The translations under genes and the position numbers were made by a program. A DNA stretch of 64,000 nt from NCBI GenBank assembly GCA_021775525.1, contig JAJFHQ010000037.1, positions 1 to 64,000 of the forward strand, written 5' to 3'. Source of the DNA: Hyphomicrobiales bacterium (GTDB lineage: Bacteria > Pseudomonadota > Alphaproteobacteria > Rhizobiales > Methyloligellaceae). Below are positions 25,859 to 35,303 of the stretch, piece after piece; the first letter of the stretch is position 1; each line of letters begins with the position of its first letter. The notes below the pieces were generated by a model that did not search any database, had not been told where the DNA came from, and worked only from the letters and a program-made list of their open reading frames with translations.

Positions 25859-27175
25859 TCACCCCGTCGGCCATTTGAAATCATCTGCACGTCCCGGCTT
25901 TGCCTGCAATTCTTCACCCTTGATGAGCACGCGGTAATACGGCCGTTGCGACAATGGCAGGCGCCTCTGGGCCGCCGCCAGATTGCTGTCGCTGATCGGG
26001 GAAATTGAGGCAAGCGCTGTAACGCCGCTCTCAAGCTCTCGAGCAATCACCTCGCCTTGCGGAGAATATCGCGTAGTCACCGCGGCAAGTGCTGCTTGTG
26101 AAATCTTCGGCCGCACCAGCGTGATGCCGGCAACGCTGCTATCTGCGGAAGGCAGTGCAATGGTGCTCTCCGCCGGGTTGGCAGCACGGTTGGTAATTCT
26201 ACGGGATGCAGCCGCGTTTTTGCGCGCTTCTGCCTGAGGCGTCATGCGGCCAGCCGGCTTCTTCGGTTTCTCCAGGGCAGATTGGCGCCTGGAGGCTTTC
26301 TGCGATGGTAGCGAGCGGCGAAAGGCGCGAGCCTGTTCAGACTCGCTGCCGGCCAATGGAATATCGCGCTCAGAGCGCGCCTGTCGCATGTCGCGCCGGA
26401 TTTCACGTTCCACGAAATGGGCAAGCTTGCGATAGCCGCGAATAGTGAAATGTACACCGTCACCAGCTCGCAGCCGGCCCACCTGACCATTCAGGTCCGG
26501 GCCGAATGCGCTGTAGCGGCCAAACTGATCGGCGAAACCGTTCCAGGTATCGACGAATTTCACGCCGTTGATGAACGCCCGCTCACGGAAAATCTCGTTC
26601 ATGATCTGCATCTGGTTGTTGTGCTTGGCGGAACGCATGATAGGCAGTCCGACCCAGTAGACAGCGGCGTTCGACCCCTTGAGACGCTTGATGAAGCGAT
26701 CAATGCGCTTGGAATAGACGTCACGCCATTCTTGCGAGTCCAGCTTGTGCCACTTCCTCTTCTTCCCCACCCGGATCGGCTGCATGTCGTTGGCGCCCAC
26801 CATGATGACGGCGATATGCACTTTCTCGGCGGTGAGAATTCCTGTCAGGCTCTTGTTCCAATCAAAATAGTCAGTGCGCACGAAGCCCGTTGAGACGCGC
26901 GACTTCTTCACAACGTCAATGTTTCCATCGGGCCTGAAGGCGCGGTAGAGGCCAGCCCAGATGCCGTCACCCAGAGAATCCCCGAACACGTAAAGACGGT
27001 AGCGGTTGGATTCCGGAAAAGGCGTCACATAGCTGTTTGAAATATGTTTGAGCCCTTGTGCGCGGGCTTCAGGAGCTGCCGCAACAAACCCCGTCAGTAT
27101 TAATACAATTGCAGCGGAGATTTGCAGGAGATGTTTGAAAGCATTTTTATAGTGCTTGCACACGGAACAGGACAT
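25859..27175 (-). CDS. DUF459-family SGNH hydrolase
   Basis: A 438-residue secreted protein with a signal peptide ending ARAQG near residue 40. The DUF459 (PF04311) SGNH blocks are FGDSLGDGIWAGLYRAF, VIMVGANDMQPIR and GDGVHFTIRGYRKLAHF with the Asp-x-x-His pair. The C-terminal third is low-complexity and Ala/Arg-rich. DUF459 proteins are often found with lytic transglycosylases in Rhizobiales and are presumed envelope esterases. ATG 27175 is chosen for the signal peptide; GGAGG lies 11 bases before it. It heads the MBOAT/SGNH group. Confidence 0.85.
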   Translation of the reverse strand: MSCSVCKHYKNAFKHLLQISAAIVLILTGFVAAAPEARAQGLKHISNSYVTPFPESNRYRLYVFGDSLGDGIWAGLYRAFRPDGNIDVVKKSRVSTGFVRTDYFDWNKSLTGILTAEKVHIAVIMVGANDMQPIRVGKKRKWHKLDSQEWRDVYSKRIDRFIKRLKGSNAAVYWVGLPIMRSAKHNNQMQIMNEIFRERAFINGVKFVDTWNGFADQFGRYSAFGPDLNGQVGRLRAGDGVHFTIRGYRKLAHFVEREIRRDMRQARSERDIPLAGSESEQARAFRRSLPSQKASRRQSALEKPKKPAGRMTPQAEARKNAAASRRITNRAANPAESTIALPSADSSVAGITLVRPKISQAALAAVTTRYSPQGEVIARELESGVTALASISPISDSNLAAAQRRLPLSQRPYYRVLIKGEELQAKPGRADDFKWPTG

Positions 27176-27381
27176 AACTACTTCGGCCTCCCTTTGACCG
27201 TACTCGGTATCCCAGTCGGGGATAGTACTAACGGGTATTGGCGAATCCACCAAATTACATATGCTCCAATTGGTGCCCGATAATGCTTTCCAAACCGTGA
27301 ATGTTTGTCCCGTTGTGACAAAATGATATGGCGTTGTGATGGCATGGAAAAGTTTTCCACAAGCGCAAACAGCTCAGACAC

Positions 27382-28614
27382 CTAGCCTCCGCGCTGCAAA
27401 TGTTTCAGGACGACAGCGCTTGGATAGCCGTCCACGGCCATTCCGCTGGCCTTCTGGTAGGCGCGCACGGCGGCTCGTGTTCCTGACCCCAATATACCGT
27501 CAACCTTACCCTTGAGAAGCCCCCGTGCGGCAAGCAGGCGCTGGAGTTCAAATCGCTCTGTGCGTGCCAGAGGCAGGTAATCCACCGGCCAGGACTTGGA
27601 AAATCCTTTCGCACCGGGATCGCGTATGCGATCCGCAAGGTGGCCCACTGCAATGGCATAGGAGGTGGCATTGTTGTAACGCAGGATGGAGCGGAAATTG
27701 TTTATCACCGCGAAGGCCGGTCCGTTGGCGCCTGTGGGGAGAATGATCGCGGCACGGTCATCGGGCCGGGGGAACCCCTTGCCCCTGGCGCGCCTGACAC
27801 CCAGTGCCTGCCACTGCTCCAGCGTCTTGTTGCGCTTTCTCCCCGTCAGGGCGTAATTAAAGCCCTTGGGCAAGTCCACTTCATAGCCCCAGGTCTCTCC
27901 CGGTCGCCATTTCGATATTTTGAGATAGTTGGCGGTGGACGCCAGCGCATCGGGGATAGACCCCCAGATATTGCGCCGCCCGTCGCCGGTATGGTCGACC
28001 GCATGGGCATTATAGGTCGTCGGGATAAACTGGGTGTGCCCCATGGCGCCGGCCCAGGAACCGGTCATCTTCGCAGCGGTAATATCACCGTTCTGGAGAA
28101 TTTGCAGGGCTGCAAGCAATTGCGTGCGGCCATATTTCCGGCGCGTGCCCTGAAAGCCCAGCGTTGCCAGCGAGCGGATCACATAATCCTTGCCCATGAA
28201 CGAGCCATAGTTCGTTTCCATGCCCCAGATGGCGAGCACGATGTGGCGATCGACACCGGTACGAGCCTCGATCTTGCGCAGAAGCCGCGGATATTTGCGC
28301 GCCATCTTGCGGCCGGTCTCGACGCGTTTTGCCGAGACAGCGCTTTCGAGGTATTTCCAGATCGGTTTGACGAACTCGGGCTGATGCTCCGCGCGCTTGA
28401 GCACTTCGGGGTCGGGTGCCACGCCCTTGAAGGCCCGCCGGAAGACTTTTTTTGAAACACCCTTTTTGCGCGCCTGCGGCCACAGCTCCTCAACCCAGCG
28501 CTCGAAAGCCGTGCTCTGGGCCAGGGCGGGTGTGAGACCCAATGGCACAAGCACAATGCCGCCAAGGAGCAGCAGGGCAAGCAGATATGCGAGAACGCGT
28601 GGTGCTGTGCGCAT
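27382..28614 (-). CDS. Lytic murein transglycosylase, MltB family
   Basis: A 410-residue periplasmic enzyme with a signal peptide ending TPALAQS. The SLT domain of the MltB type is clear, with catalytic Glu in AIWGMETNYGSFMG, then GSWAGAMGHTQFIPTTY and GDGRRNIWGSIPDALASTANYL. The C-terminal peptidoglycan-binding domain reads LLAARGLLKGKVDGILGSGTRAAVRAYQ. It cleaves the MurNAc-GlcNAc bond to give 1,6-anhydro ends. A 436-residue paralogue lies at 29331. Neighbouring SGNH and MBOAT genes suggest coordinated cutting and acetylation of peptidoglycan, since O-acetyl groups block such enzymes. Confidence 0.93.
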   Translation of the reverse strand: MRTAPRVLAYLLALLLLGGIVLVPLGLTPALAQSTAFERWVEELWPQARKKGVSKKVFRRAFKGVAPDPEVLKRAEHQPEFVKPIWKYLESAVSAKRVETGRKMARKYPRLLRKIEARTGVDRHIVLAIWGMETNYGSFMGKDYVIRSLATLGFQGTRRKYGRTQLLAALQILQNGDITAAKMTGSWAGAMGHTQFIPTTYNAHAVDHTGDGRRNIWGSIPDALASTANYLKISKWRPGETWGYEVDLPKGFNYALTGRKRNKTLEQWQALGVRRARGKGFPRPDDRAAIILPTGANGPAFAVINNFRSILRYNNATSYAIAVGHLADRIRDPGAKGFSKSWPVDYLPLARTERFELQRLLAARGLLKGKVDGILGSGTRAAVRAYQKASGMAVDGYPSAVVLKHLQRGG

Positions 28615-28697
28615 GGCTTCAAATTATCCCGCCGAATCAATCGCGGGAGACTATCAGCCCTTGGGAGTGGGGCCTAGGGATGGGTGAGAGGTTCTAA

Positions 28698-28916
28698 TTA
28701 CTCCCCGCCTCCGAACGGGATCCTGATGCGCGCGGTGGCGCTGGCGTCATGGCCGTTGCTGGCAAGGTCCATTGAGACGAAGCCTGCGGGTGCAACGCCC
28801 GCAAGACCGAAGGCAACGAAGGAGCCGCCGATACCGCCGGAGATGCTCCAGCCTTCAAGCTCGGTGTCATAGGTGAACCAGTCGCACTGATAATAAATGT
28901 GCTCTAGCTCACCCAT
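28698..28916 (-). CDS. Small hypothetical protein overlapping a lipoprotein gene
   Basis: A 72-residue frame whose ATG (28916) lies inside the last codons of the upstream lipoprotein gene, an 8-base overlap typical of coupled genes. The sequence, with IYYQCDWFTYDTELEGWSIS, then Gly-rich and SATARIRIPFGGGE, looks like beta-strand protein rather than shadow reading. No family is recognised. It could instead be a frameshifted C-terminal extension of the lipoprotein. Confidence 0.4.
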   Translation of the reverse strand: MGELEHIYYQCDWFTYDTELEGWSISGGIGGSFVAFGLAGVAPAGFVSMDLASNGHDASATARIRIPFGGGE

Positions 28917-29325
28917 TCCGCCGGCACACGAATTTGATCTTGGAAAGCTTTGACGGGTTGGTGCCGACTTGGCCCCGTTCCGCGACCGGTTTGCCTTCCG
29001 CCTCGCGCAACTCCATGTAAAAGGGCACATCCGGCCCGTCTTTGCCGTTCGCACCTTTCTTCGTCACGTAGCCGCAGACGTGAACGCCCGGCTGTTCAGC
29101 GATGCGTGTGGCGCTCACCGCTTTAAGCTGCGCGCTTGTGTTCTCTACCATCTGCCTGACACCCTCTTCGATCACCTGGTTTTGCGCCTGGGTGAGGTTC
29201 ACGCGGGTCACGCCTATATGCTGCGTGGCTGTAGCTGAAGAGTTGTTGCCACCACTTGCACAGGCCGAGACGAGCAACGCCATTGCAACGGCAATTAAGA
29301 GGCCCGTGAATTTGTGTTCATGCAT
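28909..29325 (-). CDS. Small lipoprotein of unknown function
   Basis: A 138-residue protein with a lipoprotein signal: MHEHKFTGLLIAVAMALLVS followed by AC, with Cys near 22. The mature part has VHVCGYVTKKGANGKDG and ends KIKFVCRRNG, so the two cysteines may form a disulfide. ATG 29325 is preferred to the open frame's 29412 because it makes a clean signal. It starts 5 bases after the stop of the second MltB-type gene and is therefore co-transcribed with it. No function can be assigned. Confidence 0.7.
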   Translation of the reverse strand: MHEHKFTGLLIAVAMALLVSACASGGNNSSATATQHIGVTRVNLTQAQNQVIEEGVRQMVENTSAQLKAVSATRIAEQPGVHVCGYVTKKGANGKDGPDVPFYMELREAEGKPVAERGQVGTNPSKLSKIKFVCRRNG

Positions 29326-29330
29326 GAGTG

Positions 29331-30641
29331 TCAGTTCTGCAATGGCGGCGACTGCTTGAGCAGCGAGCGCGGTGGATAACAGGTTACCTTGTGACCCAGC
29401 GTCTTTTGCCATTTGCCAATGGCCGAGCGGGTTTTAGAGCCGATAAGACCATCGATCTTGCCCGCATCAAAGCCGGCCTTGGAGCTGGCGGTCTGAATCC
29501 GCTTCATTTCCTCGCGGCTGAAACTCTGAACCCGCGACCAGCCGCCCTCAAAATCTCCGGCGGATTTGATGCGGTCTGCCAGATGCCCCACATAAAGCGC
29601 ATAGAGGTCGGCCTTGTTGTAGGTGCGGAATACCTCGAAATTGTCGAGCACGAGAAAGGCCGGGCCAAGGTTTCCGGCGGGCGCCATCAGGTGGACCATT
29701 TCCGGCAGGCGGTCTGAACGGAATTTTCGCCCGAAGGTGCGGGTGATGCCGAGGTCCAGCCACGCCTTGATGGGCCGCGCATTGGCAATGCCTTCGAGCG
29801 TGCAGTCAAAGCCGTCCGGCAGGCGCACCTCGTAGCCCCAGGTCTTGCCCTTTTGCCAACCATTCTTGGCAAGAAAGTTCGCCGTCGAAGCCAGCGCGTC
29901 GGGGATCGTGCCCCAGATGTCGCGCTTCCCGTCGCCATTGAAATCCACTGCATGGTTGTGGAAATCGCTGGGCAGGAATTGCGTGTGGCCCATGGCGCCG
30001 GCCCAGGAGCTGCGCATGCCTTCGCGCGTAATATGCCCCTCCTGCAGGATGCGGAGCGCCAGCAAAAGTTCCTCGCGGAATTTTTCAGCACGCCGCCCCA
30101 TGAACGCCTGCGTCGCCAGCGCGCCAACCGCGTAGTAGGGCAGCTTGGCTTTGCCGTAGGCGGTCTCGCGCCCCCAGATCGCAAGGACGACCTGGCTTTC
30201 CACGCCGTATTTCTCCTCGATCTCCTTGAGGGTGTCCTTCCACTTGCCGAGATTATCCCGCCCCAGCTTGGTGACGTAGCTCAACCCTCTTTTCGGGAAG
30301 TAGCGCGCAGGCCTGTCGAACTCCGCCTGCTGCTTCTGGCGGTCCTTTTTCTCAGCCCTGGGTCGGGCCGGCTGACCCTCGCCAAGATCCGGCGGGGCCA
30401 GATCAGGGAGTTTCCAATCAGGCTTTACGCCTTTCATGGCCGAGTTGAAGGTTTCTGCCGAGACCCCTTTCGCCTCGGCATCGGCGCGCAGACCCTCAAG
30501 CCACTCGCCAAAGCGCAACTCAACGGCGGCGCGATAGGCTGCCTTCGCGTTCTGCGCGTTCGCGGTCGGAGCCATCGCGAGCATGACAAATGCGCCTGCC
30601 GCCCAGATACAGATCGCAGTAAGAAAAATATAACGCCGCAT
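29331..30641 (-). CDS. Lytic murein transglycosylase, MltB family (second copy)
   Basis: A 436-residue paralogue of the enzyme at 27382. Its signal peptide ends TANAQN. The catalytic Glu is in AIWGRETAYGKAK, followed by SSWAGAMGHTQFLPSDF and KRDIWGTIPDALASTANFL. The C-terminal peptidoglycan-binding repeat is KAGFDAGKIDGLIGSKTRSAIGKWQ. It carries a charged insert at about 90-110 (PRAEKKDRQKQQAE) that the other copy lacks. It cuts glycan strands to 1,6-anhydro ends. A small lipoprotein follows it 5 bases later. Confidence 0.92.
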   Translation of the reverse strand: MRRYIFLTAICIWAAGAFVMLAMAPTANAQNAKAAYRAAVELRFGEWLEGLRADAEAKGVSAETFNSAMKGVKPDWKLPDLAPPDLGEGQPARPRAEKKDRQKQQAEFDRPARYFPKRGLSYVTKLGRDNLGKWKDTLKEIEEKYGVESQVVLAIWGRETAYGKAKLPYYAVGALATQAFMGRRAEKFREELLLALRILQEGHITREGMRSSWAGAMGHTQFLPSDFHNHAVDFNGDGKRDIWGTIPDALASTANFLAKNGWQKGKTWGYEVRLPDGFDCTLEGIANARPIKAWLDLGITRTFGRKFRSDRLPEMVHLMAPAGNLGPAFLVLDNFEVFRTYNKADLYALYVGHLADRIKSAGDFEGGWSRVQSFSREEMKRIQTASSKAGFDAGKIDGLIGSKTRSAIGKWQKTLGHKVTCYPPRSLLKQSPPLQN

Positions 30642-30751
30642 GCTCGCCTGCTCTCCCTAGTCCTGTCGGGAGTGAAAGTTGCGCGAGCGCGCATCCTATT
30701 TCAAGTGCGGAATTCGTAGATAGGAACTCAGTTTTGATCAGGCGGTTGTGT

Positions 30752-31744
30752 TTAAACGGCCTGTTTCATCATGCAGAGATGCTTCTCCCACGTAAAAGCG
30801 TCGGTGACGATCGTTTCCAGATCATCATATTCCGGTTTCCACCCAAGCAGCCCGGGCAGGAGTTTGGCGTCCGACACGAGATCAGCGGGATCACCGGCGC
30901 GCCGGTCGCCCATCCGCACCTCGAAGTTAGCCTTAGATATTTTCTTGACGGCCTTGATAACTTCCAGAACAGAAAAGCCGCGCCCATAACCGGCATTCAA
31001 CACCTGCGACGTGCCACCTTTGCGCAAATATTCAAGAGCGGCTGAATGGGCCCGCACCAGGTCACAGACATGGATATAGTCGCGCACGCAAGTGCCGTCT
31101 TCAGTAGGATAATCGGTGCCGAATACCTCGAGATGAGGCCGTTGTCCAAGAGCTGCCTGCGCCGCGACCTTGATGAGATGCGTGGCGTTTGGCGTCGACT
31201 GGCCACAGCGCCCCTGCGGGTCAGCACCCGCCACGTTGAAATAGCGCAACGCCACATAGTTGAAATCATGGGCGGCAGCACAGTCGCGCAACATGATTTC
31301 GGTCATCATCTTGGAAGACCCGTAAGGCGAGATCGGCGCCATGGTGGTCTGCTCGTCGATCGGGGATGATGTGGGCATGCCATAAACGGCAGCTGTGGAA
31401 GAGAAAATGAAATTCTTTACGCCATTATAAACGGCGCAGGCGATCAGATCTCGCGATTTCACCGTGTTGTTGTGGTAATAGCCGAGCGGATCACTGACGC
31501 TATCGGGCACGACGATGGAGCCGGCAAAATGAATGATGGCGTTGACTGCATATTCCTCGATGAGAGAGGAAACCAGTTTCTGGTTGCTGACATCGCCGAC
31601 GATCAACGGCACATCGCCTGGAACAGCCCAGCGATGCCCGGTCGACAGATTGTCTAGAACCACGAGCCGCTGGCCCGCATCGCGCAACTCATGCACCATA
31701 TGGCTGCCGATATAGCCCGCACCACCTGTAACAAGAACACTCAT
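30752..31744 (-). CDS. galE: UDP-glucose 4-epimerase
   Basis: A 330-residue extended short-chain dehydrogenase of usual GalE length. The NAD site is LVTGGAGYIGSHMVHELRD. The catalytic Ser and Tyr-Lys are in FSSTAAVYG and SPYGSSKMM. NVAGADPQGRCGQ and VRDYIHVCDL are GalE signatures. It interconverts UDP-glucose and UDP-galactose for surface sugars. ATG 31744 is chosen; the frame is open to 32140 but overlaps the divergent galU. Divergent pairing with galU makes a UDP-sugar supply unit beside the envelope cluster. Confidence 0.95.
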   Translation of the reverse strand: MSVLVTGGAGYIGSHMVHELRDAGQRLVVLDNLSTGHRWAVPGDVPLIVGDVSNQKLVSSLIEEYAVNAIIHFAGSIVVPDSVSDPLGYYHNNTVKSRDLIACAVYNGVKNFIFSSTAAVYGMPTSSPIDEQTTMAPISPYGSSKMMTEIMLRDCAAAHDFNYVALRYFNVAGADPQGRCGQSTPNATHLIKVAAQAALGQRPHLEVFGTDYPTEDGTCVRDYIHVCDLVRAHSAALEYLRKGGTSQVLNAGYGRGFSVLEVIKAVKKISKANFEVRMGDRRAGDPADLVSDAKLLPGLLGWKPEYDDLETIVTDAFTWEKHLCMMKQAV

Positions 31745-31874
31745 AAAACAGCCCATCCCAATCCATAGATAAGCATTTCGCAACTCCCTAGTGATAAGGC
31801 ATAGAGGTTTAATGAGCGTAAGGAAGGCAGCCTGTCTGCTTTCTTGGTAACCAAATGGTGAGTCTGGAGTGTCA

Positions 31875-32747
31875 ATGACCACACCGATCCGCAAGGCCGT
31901 TTTCCCTGTCGCCGGGCTGGGCACGCGTTTTCTGCCCGCCACAAAGGTGATGCCGAAGGAAATGCTGACCGTGGTTGACAAACCCGTCATCCAGCATGTG
32001 GTCGATGAAGCGCGTCTTGCAGGCATCGAGGAATTCATCTTTGTCACCGGCCCCAACAAGGGCGTCATCGAGGACCATTTCAAGCAACAAATCCATCTGG
32101 AGCAGGTCCTGAAGGACAGCGGCAAGGAGAATGAACTCAAAGCCCTCCAGGCCAGTCAGCTCGCCCCCGAGTGCGTAAAATTCACTCTCCAGGAGACACC
32201 GCTGGGCCTTGGTCATGCCGTATGGTGCGCCCGCGAGCTGGTGGGCGATGAGCCCTTCGCGCTGCTCTTGCCCGACGTGCTGGTACAATCGACAGGCAAA
32301 ACATGCCTTGCACAATTGATAGAGGTGTACGGCGATACCGGCGGCAATGTTATCGCGGTTGAAGAGGTCGCGGCGGAAAATACGCATCAATATGGCATTG
32401 TCGATATCGAACGCTCAAAAACCGACAACCACCTGATCCGGGGCATGGTAGAGAAGCCGTCACAAGGCACGGCGCCGTCAAACCTCATCATCATGGGGCG
32501 CTACCTGTTGCAACCGGAGATCTTCAAAATCCTCGATGCCAAGGAGCGAGGCGCCGGCGGTGAGATACAGATCACCGACGCCATGATCCGGCTGCTTGAG
32601 AGCCAACCGTTCACCGCGGTGGAATATGAAGGCCGGAGCTTCGATTGCGGATCGAAGGTCGGTTATCAACTGGCCAATACCAGCTTCGCCCTGGCGCGAA
32701 ATAATTTGCGCGATGAACTTCGTGAAGAACTCAGGAAACTACTCTGA
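31875..32747 (+). CDS. galU: UTP-glucose-1-phosphate uridylyltransferase
   Basis: A 290-residue GalU. The nucleotide site is VAGLGTRFLPATKVMPKEML, with VTGPNKGVIEDHF, TPLGLGHAVWCAREL, LLPDVLV and GGEIQITDAM as family blocks. It makes UDP-glucose from UTP and glucose-1-phosphate. ATG 31875 follows GGAG at 5 bases; an in-frame GTG at 31869 overlaps that ribosome site. Divergent from galE with 130 bases between. Confidence 0.96.
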   Translation: MTTPIRKAVFPVAGLGTRFLPATKVMPKEMLTVVDKPVIQHVVDEARLAGIEEFIFVTGPNKGVIEDHFKQQIHLEQVLKDSGKENELKALQASQLAPECVKFTLQETPLGLGHAVWCARELVGDEPFALLLPDVLVQSTGKTCLAQLIEVYGDTGGNVIAVEEVAAENTHQYGIVDIERSKTDNHLIRGMVEKPSQGTAPSNLIIMGRYLLQPEIFKILDAKERGAGGEIQITDAMIRLLESQPFTAVEYEGRSFDCGSKVGYQLANTSFALARNNLRDELREELRKLL

Positions 32748-32882
32748 GAAAGTCGTGCAGCGGGCACCCCGGAATGGGCATCCGCAGGACCGCTGAGAAG
32801 CATGTCAGCTTCGCCCCAAAAATCGAAGATAAAACCACAATGACTGGTTTGACCGCTCGGTACGAAGAGCGGACCTTCCGGG

Positions 32883-34985
32883 TTAGCCGGTTGGTTCCAA
32901 ATTCGCTCTTGGATTCTGTTCTGCTGGTGGGCCCTTGGATTGTAGATCGACCATTTTCACAAGCGCCTTGAGTATCTGGGCGCTGGCTTCCGGTGAAAGA
33001 TCGGATTGTGCGTCAACATCCCTCAAGACCTGCACCATCCGGCTGGTGGGTGTTTCGTTCTGAACGGGATTTTCCTGGACTTCATCAATATTCAATTCTG
33101 CGTTCGGTTTCGCTTTCCCATACAGGAAGCCTTGCACATATTCGCAATTGCCATCGCGCAAGAAGCTCTCTTGTGTGGAATGCTCGATACCTTCAGCGGT
33201 AATGGAAATATTTAGCGCACGGCCGAGATCAAGGATTGACGATATGATCTTTTTGATCTTCGGATTGTCGTCCATGTTTTTAATAAACGAGCGATCAATT
33301 TTGATCTTGTCGAACGGGAACCGCCATAAATGCGCGAGACTTGAATAGCCAGTTCCAAAGTCATCCATGGCAATCCTGACACCCATACTTTTGAGCGCCG
33401 TTAGGCTTGCGATTGCGTGTTGCGGGTCATTGAAGAGAAGCGATTCAGTAATTTCCAGTTCAAGCCTTTCCGGCTTTAGCCCACTGTCTGCAAGTGCATC
33501 AGCTACCATCTTCACGACGTGATCATTCTTGAATTGCGCGGGGGATAGATTGACAGCAATTCGCTCTCCAGCGCTCCATTGGGATGCATCTTTGCAGGCT
33601 TGCTGAAGCACCCACTCGCCCAACTGATTGATAAGACCCGTTTCTTCCGCGACGGGAACAAATATACCAGGTTCGATTGCACCTTTTGCAGGATGATTCC
33701 AGCGAACGAGTGCTTCGTAGGCATCAATTACACCTGTCTCAAGATTCAGCTGAGGCTGGTAGTGAACTTCCAGCTCGGAATTCTGCAGCGCGTTCGCAAG
33801 ATCCAGTTCGAGTTCACGCCGCTCTCTAACTTTCTCGTGCATGCCAACATCGTAAAAGCGATAGCCGTGACGGCCCTCCGCTTTGGCATTGTACATTGCG
33901 AGATCTGCTGACTTTGTCAGTTCGATTGCGGTTTCACCGTCTGAAGGAGCTACCGCGATGCCGATGCAGGCACCGCAGGGTATGAAACGATCATCAATGT
34001 TCACGAAAGTATTGAGATTGTCGCACAGGGACTCGGCCAGTTGCTTGATTTCAGTTTTCGAACGGCTTGGGCGGCACAGAATTGCAAATTCGTCACCGCC
34101 AACCCTGCCGACCATTTCGCCTTCGCTGACGCTTTCAAGCAGCGTAAGGGCGACTTTCTTCAAAAGCGCGTCTCCAATCGCATGGCCATGCGTGTCGTTC
34201 ACTTCCTTGAAGTAGTCCAGGTCGATCCACAATAACCCAGTTTGCGAAGACCCTCCTGTTTTGGATTTGGCAGTTTCCAGTGCATCTTCAATCGCATCAC
34301 TGAAACTCGCTCGATTCATCAAACCCGTCAGTGAGTCATGGTGGGCGAGGTAGCGGACGCGGTTTTCAACTTTTTGGTGTTCCTTTATTTTCCTAGCGAC
34401 GATTGTACCGGCAATGGATGAAGCGAGGGCCAAAACGATAATCAACCCGGCCGTGAGGAAACCAAAGGCCTGCTTGTAGATGACCGAACGACCTGTCTGA
34501 TCAGAGTAAATTCTGATTGATCCCAGAAAACGACTCCCATCCATGAACGGCACGTTTGTGATTGTGTAAAGCGTGGGTAATCCGGTACCCGTTCCGCGCT
34601 CAAGATGCGTTTTGTGTTTTCTATCAATCTTCTGATTTGTGCGTTCTGCAATTCTCTGATTGGCGGCCTCACCAAGCCTGCCGCCACTTAATACCCGCTT
34701 CCCCTCACTGCTAAAAAATTCGTAGTGGACGACATCATCCCGGGTAAGGATTTTTTGGGAGAGTGTCTTTAGTGCTTCCGGGTCTTTCTCAGCAAAAACA
34801 TGGCTGGTAACTCCGTAAAGCGACTTAAGTGATTGTGCCCATTGGAGCGCACTTCTGGCTCCCTCTTTTTCGATTAGAAGCTCTTGGGCGCGCATAGTCA
34901 GTTGCAGAGCAAGCCCCATGGAAATGATTGCGACTACGGTGATCGCAAGAAACGAAAAAATTTGTCTTTTGGATTTGAAAGCCAA
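32883..34985 (-). CDS. Membrane GGDEF-EAL cyclic-di-GMP protein
   Basis: A 700-residue protein. Transmembrane helices at about 9-30 and 172-195 frame a periplasmic sensor domain. The diguanylate cyclase domain (about 215-375) keeps an intact RVGGDEF motif but lacks an obvious RxxD inhibitory site. The phosphodiesterase domain (about 390-640) has YEALVRW, ELEITES, MDDFGTGYSS and KIDRSF, all consistent with activity. Both activities could be present, with one dominant. The start is TTG 34985 preceded by AGGAGGA, an uncommon start with a very good ribosome site. Single gene. Confidence 0.94.
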   Translation of the reverse strand: MAFKSKRQIFSFLAITVVAIISMGLALQLTMRAQELLIEKEGARSALQWAQSLKSLYGVTSHVFAEKDPEALKTLSQKILTRDDVVHYEFFSSEGKRVLSGGRLGEAANQRIAERTNQKIDRKHKTHLERGTGTGLPTLYTITNVPFMDGSRFLGSIRIYSDQTGRSVIYKQAFGFLTAGLIIVLALASSIAGTIVARKIKEHQKVENRVRYLAHHDSLTGLMNRASFSDAIEDALETAKSKTGGSSQTGLLWIDLDYFKEVNDTHGHAIGDALLKKVALTLLESVSEGEMVGRVGGDEFAILCRPSRSKTEIKQLAESLCDNLNTFVNIDDRFIPCGACIGIAVAPSDGETAIELTKSADLAMYNAKAEGRHGYRFYDVGMHEKVRERRELELDLANALQNSELEVHYQPQLNLETGVIDAYEALVRWNHPAKGAIEPGIFVPVAEETGLINQLGEWVLQQACKDASQWSAGERIAVNLSPAQFKNDHVVKMVADALADSGLKPERLELEITESLLFNDPQHAIASLTALKSMGVRIAMDDFGTGYSSLAHLWRFPFDKIKIDRSFIKNMDDNPKIKKIISSILDLGRALNISITAEGIEHSTQESFLRDGNCEYVQGFLYGKAKPNAELNIDEVQENPVQNETPTSRMVQVLRDVDAQSDLSPEASAQILKALVKMVDLQSKGPPAEQNPRANLEPTG

Positions 34986-35123
34986 TTTTGGTCCTCCTAG
35001 CCCTGCAAGGATTGGAGAGTGTGCGGCTTATTGGTTAATTAGGGGTGATAAGTTGATTGAGTGCCCGGCAAACAGCAGAAAATCCGTTTCCGTTTCTCGG
35101 AATACAAACTGGGCGGAGAATCC

Positions 35124-35200
35124 CATGCCCGTTTTGCCCACTGAAAGCGGACATGAATCAGGGTAGGTTGGAATGTCCGCTTTGTGCCACTAGCGGACAT
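35124..35200. repeat. Two tandem copies of the GCGGACAT hairpin repeat
   Basis: The first copy (35124-35153) pairs ATGCCCGTTTT with GAAAGCGGACAT imperfectly. The second (35171-35200) is ATGTCCGCTTTG, a GCC-rich loop, then TAGCGGACAT. They fill most of the 318-base gap between the GGDEF-EAL gene and the MFS gene; nothing else was recognised there. Confidence 0.75.
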
Positions 35201-35303
35201 ATGCCAAATTCTGCTGTGACATCGGTCTTGCGACTGTGTTTCGTGCCTTAATAATTCGCGTTCTCGGCGGTGTTTGTGGCCGCAAACATATCAGGCCATT
35301 CCC

